Below, piece by piece: positions 56,866-64,000 of a stretch of 64,000 nucleotides of DNA. Origin of the DNA: Abelmoschus esculentus (taxonomy: Eukaryota; Streptophyta; Magnoliopsida; Malvales; Malvaceae). The translations under genes and the position numbers were made by a program. The first letter of the stretch is position 1. Each line of letters begins with the position of its first letter. The stretch lies in NCBI GenBank assembly GCA_035048815.1, contig JAUCBN010000006.1:23327001-23391000 (forward strand), in the 5' to 3' direction. Under the pieces are notes generated by a model, which was not told the DNA's origin, ran no database searches, and saw nothing but the letters and a program-made list of their open reading frames with translations.

Positions 56866-59793
56866 TTATGATGAAGCTCCTAGTTTCAGTGTACCGAATT
56901 TCACATTCACCAGCTCAGCAGCTGCACGTGCAGATGCTGTTGCACGCTCTGCAGAGGCAATGGCAGCTCGAGCTCTTTCCAAGACGTCAGATGATCGAGG
57001 AATTGTGTCTGTTTTAATCTCACTAACTGGAGCAGCAGCAATGCCATTCTTTGCTAATGGCTCAATTTCACTACTAGCCGATAATGTTGATTTGCTCATG
57101 TGGTTGCTGGGAGATTGTTGGTTTTGAGATGCCTGCTTAGCATCAGTTGGCAGAATAGTTTTTGCCCCATTGGAAGGTGAAGATTTAAAAGAGGCTTGTT
57201 TACTGGGAGCTTGAGAAACAGCAGCTTCAGCACAAACTTGCTTTGATCCAGCCTGTGAATAACATAAAAAAACTTAAAGGTATGGTTCACCATTTTCCAG
57301 ATACAGTTTGCAGTGACTACTAAAAAGTTGTTCTTTAACAGAAGCAAAGAATCCATGTAGCCAGACCAATAACTTTTGTTTTCTGTGTGTTATAACAAGG
57401 TAGATGTGGAAGATGAGAACTATAGAGTAGCTGAGAGCTTGAAGCATAATATGAAGTCAACAGATTTTGATGATTGGGAAACCTGAAATTTCATTCTGAT
57501 TATCTGAATTCTTAATGTGTACACTACAAACTATACTATATCCTAGGAGATAACTTTATCATTAAGATGGTATTTTTTTCTTTGGATGGGGTGGTATGGG
57601 AATGTCAAAGTGAATAGGCACAAATCTGAAGTCTGAACATAACTCTCTAAGTCACTTCTGCTATTATAGGTACAACAAGGATGCATAAAACAGATCCTAG
57701 CCGCTTTTCTTTAACAGCAGATAAAGCAGTATAAATATCAAGAGCATGGATCATGAACCATAAACTCCAGAATATTATCTCTAGCAGAAGATAATACGTT
57801 TAGTCCACAGAAACATAATTTAATTACGTGTACCAGTAGATCTTCATATTTCTTGCTGAACTCTGCTTCGGTGGCAGAAGAATCCCTTTCTACGTTATAT
57901 TCTTGTGCAATTTCCTTCAATACTTTGAGCCTTATTTCCCCTGATGGAGCACTAACTGAAAGCTTTTCAATTATCTAGATGACAAAAGAAAAGGGAAAAG
58001 AATCAGAAATGGCACATCATCTATTCAAGTTGCAAACTCGACGAGTCCAGCAAAACCAGCAAACCACACACGGAAAAATTAATTGAATCAATGATAATTA
58101 ACTGCACGGTTCACGCTTGAATCAGGACGAAGCTCAGTCGCAGCAATGACAAATTCCTTCCCATACTTTGTAGAAAACAAATTCTTGATCTGCAATAAAT
58201 CAGGCACATCTGAACATCTAGGAGCAGCAAAAATTATGCTTGCCACCGCTTCTCGCAATTCTGGAGGACACTCTCTGTTATGTGCAAAGACATGTTAAAA
58301 TGGGTAGCAGGTTGTACTAGGAAAAAACACTTAAGATGCTCAAATTCTTGGCTAAAGGAAAACAAAATATCTCCAATGAGAATGACATAAAAACCTTGAA
58401 TAACAGCTTGTTGCAAGATGATACACAGTACAAAAACATAACTTGTAAGAAATATGTGGTTTCACACATACGTGCACACAAACATACATTATTGAAACAA
58501 CTGGAAAAGAATCAGAAGTTATTCATCTTATGCACCCTAGTTATAACTTCAGAAAATGCCGCTAATGCAGTAAAACCCATTCATCAGGATCTTATTTTTT
58601 CAATGTAGCAATTGATCTAACTAAACAACCGGTGCTTTTGCTTTGTAATGAAAGAATGCATTTACTGCTTAAAATGGGAATAATTTTTGTCACTAAATTT
58701 CTTTTCTTCCCTTATCGCAATGTTGATTAGAGTTGCACTCCTGCTCTCAGGAATTCTTAATACCATAAATGTATAACATGATTTCTAAAGGAAGAAATAC
58801 ATCCATATTGAGACAACAGTCACTTTCAGGAAATAGAAAACGTGAGATGGGTGTGAAACCCCTGCTCCAAAATATTATTTGTAGGTTCTACTGCAACATA
58901 GCATGCTAAGTGAGCATAAAAGAAGAAAATGCATCAATAAAGTCAACCATTTCAGCAGGTGACGGGAATTTTATCCAAGATTTGCTATAGTATAATGTAT
59001 CTTCTTTCTAATATTAACTCAAATCCCTTGGTTTTTCATCTTATCACCGAAACACGGTACACCAAAAACTAGACTTTATACACTCCACGCCAATGCATCT
59101 GTTGGTTTCATGTCATGCTTGGTATACAAGAACATCTTGATATAATTACACTCGCTATTCTCATCTCTGATTAAAGCTTTTTACACTCTCTAGCGCTCAA
59201 TGATAACGCAACCGTCAGGCAGAACCAATAAATTGAACACCCAAGTTCTTAAAGGCTTTTATAATTGAACTTACTTCTGGCTTTCAAGAATTGGAACTCG
59301 AGCAAGAACAAACTCACAGAAAAGCTCCAGTATCTCATATGCAGCCCATATGTTCTGCTCTCTGATTACATGTTCCACCTAATCCCACAAAGAAAAAATG
59401 GTAAATTGGCAATCAAAATCATTATGAAATATCCAGATCAATGAGTCCATCAACAAACAATAAGTTAAAAAAGGTACGCGAATTCGAGCAATTGGTTCCT
59501 GTCCAGCCTGCAAGAATTGGGCTATCTCTTTTCTCATATTCTTGAGCTGCAAATCTCTCTTATTCTGGAGCAATTTTATGCGCGAGATTCCCAAGCTCAA
59601 ACACGTTTTGCTACACAATTGTACAAATCAAACATAAACACAAAAAACCCAAATTGAATTCTATACATTAAACATGAATTAAAAGCGGAATTAAGTTAAA
59701 CATGACAAATTCAATTGGGGAAAAAGAGGAGAAAAAATCTAACCATTTTGCACCAAAAACGCCTCTATTAAACAATTGGTTTAAGAGAGACAT
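56866..59793 (-). CDS. IST1-like ESCRT-III-associated protein
   Basis: Endosomal protein that binds ESCRT-III and the VPS4 ATPase/LIP5 in multivesicular body sorting. Six exons: 59744-59793, 59478-59610, 59275-59378, 58103-58274, 57834-57974 and 56866-57252, 328 residues, all in frame. The Ist1 domain fills about 1-170. It begins MSLLNQLFNRGVFGAK, then SRIKLLQNKRDLQLKNMRKE, EPIARIRVEHVIREQNIWAA, APRCSDVPDLLQIKNLF and KYGKEFVIAATELRPD, ending near SSATEAEFSKKYEDLL. The Ala/Ser-rich C-terminus (RARAAIASAERATASARAAA) is probably helical. It closely resembles Arabidopsis At1g25420 from memory. No lesions seen. Confidence 0.9.
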
Positions 59794-60477
59794 TTAGGAT
59801 AGAACAGAGGAGAACGAATCTCTTCAGTAATGATTCAAAGGGGAAAATTTCCTTCGATCGATTGCAGATTAGAAGAAATTCTATAGATATTTTGCTGTGT
59901 TCTCTCTATTTTACTTTTGCAGATCATGAATTTTTAGATCAGCGGGCTGTGCCCTTCTCCTGTTTGTATTTATTTTTTGATTTAGCCACTAACATTGTAA
60001 AATTCGATCATTTTAGTCATTTATTGTTAAATCGTTAATGATATTTTTGTTTGTACCGATTTTAATCTAATAATAATATTTTTGGTTAATTAATTAATTC
60101 GAATCAAATTAATCGATAATCAAATTTTTTAAATAAAAATTTATTAACCAAATTTAATTAAAATTAACTGACTGAATTAATCAAAATAATTTTAATTCGG
60201 TCGATTAATTCGATTAAAAATGAATAATATACCCATACCGGTAACAACAACGATCAAGTCCAATTCCACGAATAATGCAGCCTTATTAATCCAACTGATT
60301 TAAATAAAGAATTCAATCCCGAGTTATATTAAAAAATTATTAGACGAATCCTATTCATCATATCATTTGTAATCGCTAACGATCATAACTATTCATCTCA
60401 ATTTAGCGGAACATCGACATAACCAGCAGGCTTCAATACAAGAATGAATAAAGAATAATACTTATCCAGGAATAATA
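59794..60477. other. IST1 leader/promoter and GT14 3' region
   Basis: The first 150 bases are likely IST1 leader and promoter. The middle (60050-60220) is AT-rich with TTAATTCGA/TCGATTAA repeats. The last 100 bases are probably the 3' UTR of the GT14 gene. Confidence 0.4.
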
Positions 60478-61721
60478 CTATTCTTGGAACCGCATAACTT
60501 TAGGCGCAAACTTCAACAACCTGTACAAAGCATCGGGTGAGAACTTTCTGGCGAACAAGTGACACAGATTCGTTGTCTTCCCATTGTACTCACATTGGCT
60601 TTGGCTCCTTAATCTCTCCAAAAACTCGACCGTCACATTTGTCCTGAAGAACTTTGCAGGATGAGGCCCTCCTTTGGACCAATCAACCCATGTTAATGTC
60701 CTGTTGGAATTCGTGTTCCAAAATTTCATGCTCACGAACGTAGGCAAATAATGTTCATCCGCATAGCAAGCGCCCCTGCAATGCTTTTGGAACACCGGGA
60801 AATATTTCTGATCTGAAACAACTTCGACGGCGAGGTCTTGGTCCATCTCGAACCATTGTGCTCCTTTCCTCCATTGTTGAAGTCTGACTTGAGGCCTCAT
60901 TCTACGATTGTATCGGCCTCGGCCGACGGGGCCTAATAAATCGTAGGATTCGACGAAACTGTGTGAGGAGTTGATGAGGTAAGAGTAGACGGTGGAGAAG
61001 TTGAAGAGCGGGATACACGCTTCCGATAGAAGAACGAATCTTTGGTTCGAGAAATCGAGCAATGCATTCGCTAGGAGACGGCGCTCGGCTTCGATCATGT
61101 TGACATTGCCCCATCCAACTTCCTGTGCATGATCATGTCATCGTTAAAACTTAAAATCGGGACTTGATCAAGTTTAATTACACTAATGGACATAAAAAAG
61201 ATTCATATGAAGAAAAATCTGACCTTGCTGGGAATTCTTCTGCCATGGAACACTGATCCCTCAGGCTCTGTTAGATTAAAAGATGGATCGGAGTGTACAT
61301 AAATTGAGTACAACCCGTCATACCCTTTAAAGAATTTCTCCCACAATGGAGCCAATGTAACAGCCGCTTTCGTCAAGAACAAGAAAGCCACTTTCGGAAC
61401 ACGGTCGAACGGATATTGATGGATCCGAGGAGTCATCGAAGCCCTCCATAGAAGCTCCCTGTCATCCATGTCATGCATCGCATTCGGTGGCTTGAGAAAT
61501 TCTGTTAATCCGACGTGAACGATAGTAGAGGTCTCGTTAACCGGTGGCGACAACGGCGACGATCTAAAAGTCGAATGGAATCGTACGATGTGAAGAGCGA
61601 AAGAATAGTCGTTGAGATGAGAACTGAGTATGAGTCCGAGGGACATGCCGCAGCCAAATAGTAAGAAATAAGAGATGATGTTGAAATTGTAGAAATGCAT
61701 GTGTGCATTGAAGAGCTTCAT
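60478..61721 (-). CDS. GT14 (DUF266, Core-2/I-branching-like) glycosyltransferase
   Basis: Golgi type II membrane protein of 380 residues; exons 61224-61721 and 60478-61122 join in frame at the K/EVGWGN junction. Transmembrane anchor at about 15-34 (NIISYFLLFGCGMSLGLILS). The Branch domain begins near 108 with VPKVAFLFLTKAAV, followed by YDGLYSIYVHSDPSF, GNVNMIEAERRLLANAL, RFVLLSEACIPLFNF and the CRGACYADEHYLPTFV region. It ends with a GGPHPAKF segment. The family is related to animal Core-2/I N-acetylglucosaminyltransferases, but plant substrates are mostly unknown; rice BC10 affects wall cellulose and AGPs. It resembles Arabidopsis At1g68390. A TA/TG/CG microsatellite lies in its leader. 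Confidence 0.9.
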
Positions 61722-61743
61722 GTTTTTGAAGAAACAGGGAGTT

Positions 61744-61749
<6 letters not shown>

Positions 61750-61786
<37 letters not shown>

Positions 61787-61788
61787 CG
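61750..61788. repeat. Compound microsatellite in GT14 leader
   Basis: (AT)13 followed by a short (GT) run and CGCGCG, 29 to 67 bases upstream of the GT14 start codon. On the mRNA it would be a purine/pyrimidine alternating tract. Confidence 0.85.
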
Positions 61789-61923
61789 GAATGCACGATG
61801 ACAGAAAATGGAACACTTTGAGAATAGAGAAACATAACCCAGAAAAACAAAACACAGTTGCCGAAGTGTTCGATGGAAACAATTATAAGGAGATGAAAAG
61901 TTTCCCATTCTCATCTGGCTTGT

Positions 61924-61930
61924 CTTTATA
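61924..61930 (-). promoter_or_regulatory. TATA box, probable, of the GT14 gene
   Basis: The minus strand reads TATAAAG about 205 bases upstream of the GT14 ATG, with CCAAT just upstream at 61935-61939. Position is plausible for a leader of about 170 bases; this is inference. Confidence 0.4.
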
Positions 61931-61939
61931 GACCATTGG

Positions 61940-62886
61940 AAAAGAAGTGATGGCGGAGTCCCATAGTCAAAACTCAAAACTGCCATTTAACTAATTAATT
62001 TGGAAACTTTATGGAGGAGGATTAGGAATGTGTTTGTACGTGGTTGAACTGGAACATGCATGGTTTGTGCGAGTGTTTGGAAATCCCATGTGCTTTGGGG
62101 GTAATGAAACCAGCAAAAGTCAAGTCGTGTAGGCTAGCTGTATGCCGCCAATCACTACAGTTCTTCTCCTTGTCCAAGACGTGTTGGAGTTGATCAATCC
62201 AAGGAGAAACGATACTTGCATGGATGCCTGATCATCGCTATGAATTTCGTCTGTTACTTCTGGTTCCGGGGAAAAATCCAGCCACAAACAAACGCGTTTC
62301 GTGTTTTTCTATAAGCTTAATAATGATTTGAGCTTTGGATTATATAATTTAAAATATTCATTTAAATATAATATATTTTAATTAAACTCAAAGATTAAAT
62401 ATTTTTTTGACTTATTGTATAGTTCTTTAGTCAGTACATCGAGGCTGCTTTTGAGGAGAATCACGTGGGAAAATGCAGATCATGATGTTAATTATGGACT
62501 CAATAATCAGTGATTATCTGGCAATTAATTACTTTTAAAGACAAAGAAAATTACGTTTACTATTAATGTGATTGAGAAAAGTGCAAATTAAGTGCATCAT
62601 TTTAGCTCTTTGAAAATTTCATACCGCAATAAATTGAGATCAAATAACCCTAAACTACACGCGGCTCTGCCGCTGACCGTTCTATGGATGTTGCGAGCAT
62701 AAACTAAGTTCCCGGTTAGTGCTAAACCTTATTTGAAGAAGCAATGGTTAAGAAGCTAACAAGTAACAGAAAAATTCTTAGAAGACGGATTAAGTGAAGA
62801 TATTACAGTTTTTGGCACCGGGGCTACGACGGATACATATGACAGGCCAAACTCCAAATCATGCTTGCCCCTTTGCGTTTTCTTAC
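61940..62886. other. Upstream region of GT14 and spacer
   Basis: Probable distal promoter of GT14, then spacer. No supported ORF. Confidence 0.35.
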
Positions 62887-63459
62887 TCAAACCAAAGCAT
62901 GCTTTTTACCGAGTAAATAGGCAGCAATGCCAAACAATGTCCCAGTAATGATCAAACTAGGAACCTTCAGCTTCGGACACTTGAACCGAATCCTGCTACT
63001 AAGATATGCACATGTCCACCGCAGAAAGAAAGGCAACCAAGTTTTATGCAACTTCCCAACAGAAAATTCCTACAGGATTCAAGTCAGAACACTAGGTCGG
63101 TCGATAATGAATATTTCCATCCCGATAGATAATTTATGATAAAATGCAAAGCATGAATAAACATAAGAAGAATATATATGTACATATGTATAACTCGAGA
63201 ATTTCTACTATCAGATAATGGAACTGGTTAAAGTCTGACGTGACATTATAATTGCATGTAAAATGTACTAGATTTTAGGATCTCTTTAGGTTTATGTTTA
63301 ATAAGAAAAGCTGCACTGCATGAGGCCATGAAACAGAGAAGGCAGGTGAGTCGTGGTCCACAGTTATGGCTTTCCAGGGCTTGGGTCAAGATCTTCCACA
63401 CGGCTCTCAAATTCATCGAAACTGTCAACGAATTTTTCCATAGAGAAGCTCTGCATTTT
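62887..63459 (-). CDS. Possible terminal exons of an unrecognised minus-strand gene
   Basis: Two short open stretches look coding. At 63364-63459, after a GTGAG acceptor-like site, is MQSFSMEKFVDSFDEFE with continuation RVEDLDPSPGKP and a stop. At 62887-62998, after a pyrimidine-rich stretch and CTTAG, is RIRFKCPKLKVPSLIITGTL continuing FGIAAYLLGKKHALV and a stop, a possible C-terminal membrane anchor. They cannot be spliced to each other because the first already ends in a stop. They may be alternative 3' ends or belong to two genes. Upstream exons would lie past 64000. I do not recognise the family. Confidence 0.3.
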
Positions 63460-64000
63460 CTCACAGAAAAAGGTTGCAGTTTTGTCTCAATTATGTAAAG
63501 TTAAAAAATGCTGATCCTAATAATTTTAAATCCAAAACGAATATCCCATTTATAAATTTAACTCCAAAATATGATGTATTTTGGTTGACCATCTCAAATT
63601 AAATGCTTTTTCGTTAGATGTGCTAATCCTATTTAAACTATGACACACTCGAAGCATTCCATGTGATGGCTCAGTGTTGAGGTAATTTAAAACATCAATT
63701 CGAACACATGTGATTCTAACTTTAGTTACACCATCGAACCTATTTTTATCGTTCTAAAGAGCGCACAGTTACAAACTCATAAGAGGCAATAAGAACACAA
63801 CCACCTCGGGCTCTAATATCATGTTAAACATCTAATCTAAAATCTATTGGCAATATACGTACAGACCCAACTTGGAATCTTAGACCATAAAACACCTAAT
63901 GTGAGTAACCAATGAGATAACACCACTAACACCAACTAGTAGAGGAAAATAATCGTTTGAAGACGAGCTTTAGACAATACTCAACTATTTGATCATGGTG
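63460..64000. other. Right-edge noncoding sequence
   Basis: No ORF. On the minus strand, CATGATATTAGAGC at about 63822-63809 resembles the end of a Copia-type LTR followed by an initiator-Met tRNA primer-binding site (usual form TGGTATCAGAGC), so this may be a relic of an LTR element. Confidence 0.3.

Overview
This window is nuclear DNA of a flowering plant, most probably a eudicot. It shows GT-AG introns, long AT-rich intergenic stretches full of small foldback transposons, a decayed LINE, and plant-only families (HD-Zip I, JAGGED, PTST2, DUF569, PPR, LRK10-like/WAK-like kinase). Protein resemblance and gene order suggest a rosid, possibly Malvaceae (cotton relatives); that placement is inference. 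Layout: EXO84C (minus, cut by the left edge, 1-2618); a MITE-rich gap (3.1-6.1 kb); a GT31 hydroxyproline O-galactosyltransferase (7.3-10.5 kb, 7 exons); an intronless PPR coding region with a spliced leader (13.2-15.5 kb); an intronless receptor-like kinase (minus, 16.0-18.0 kb); one DUF569 gene encoding two tandem domains (21.7-23.6 kb); a type II DnaJ gene (29.0-31.1 kb); PTST2 (33.8-37.6 kb, 8 exons); a class I HD-Zip gene (minus, 40.0-41.0 kb); a small plant-specific gene (minus, 43.3-44.3 kb); a LINE relic with tRNA-like sequence beside it (45.3-47.7 kb); JAGGED (52.3-53.4 kb); an IST1-like ESCRT gene (minus, 56.9-59.8 kb); a GT14/DUF266 glycosyltransferase (minus, 60.5-61.7 kb); and possible terminal exons of an unrecognised minus-strand gene near the right edge. 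The genes do not form one pathway. From memory of Arabidopsis locus numbers, GALT/DUF569/PTST2/HD-Zip recalls the At1g27120-At1g27045 block and small gene/JAG/GT14 recalls the At1g68490-At1g68390 block, so the window may join two syntenic segments. Three otherwise well conserved genes (EXO84C, DnaJ and the At1g68490-like gene) each carry one disruptive lesion: a net 2-nt loss, a 1-nt loss and a nonsense codon. The other multi-exon genes splice cleanly in frame. This points either to recent loss of one copy in a duplicated genome or to base-level assembly errors. I see no new gene system. The most distinctive material is a family of foldback MITEs with telomere-like cores, a related group of short MITEs, and unusual splicing in JAGGED (start codon split by an intron, plus a GC-AG intron).
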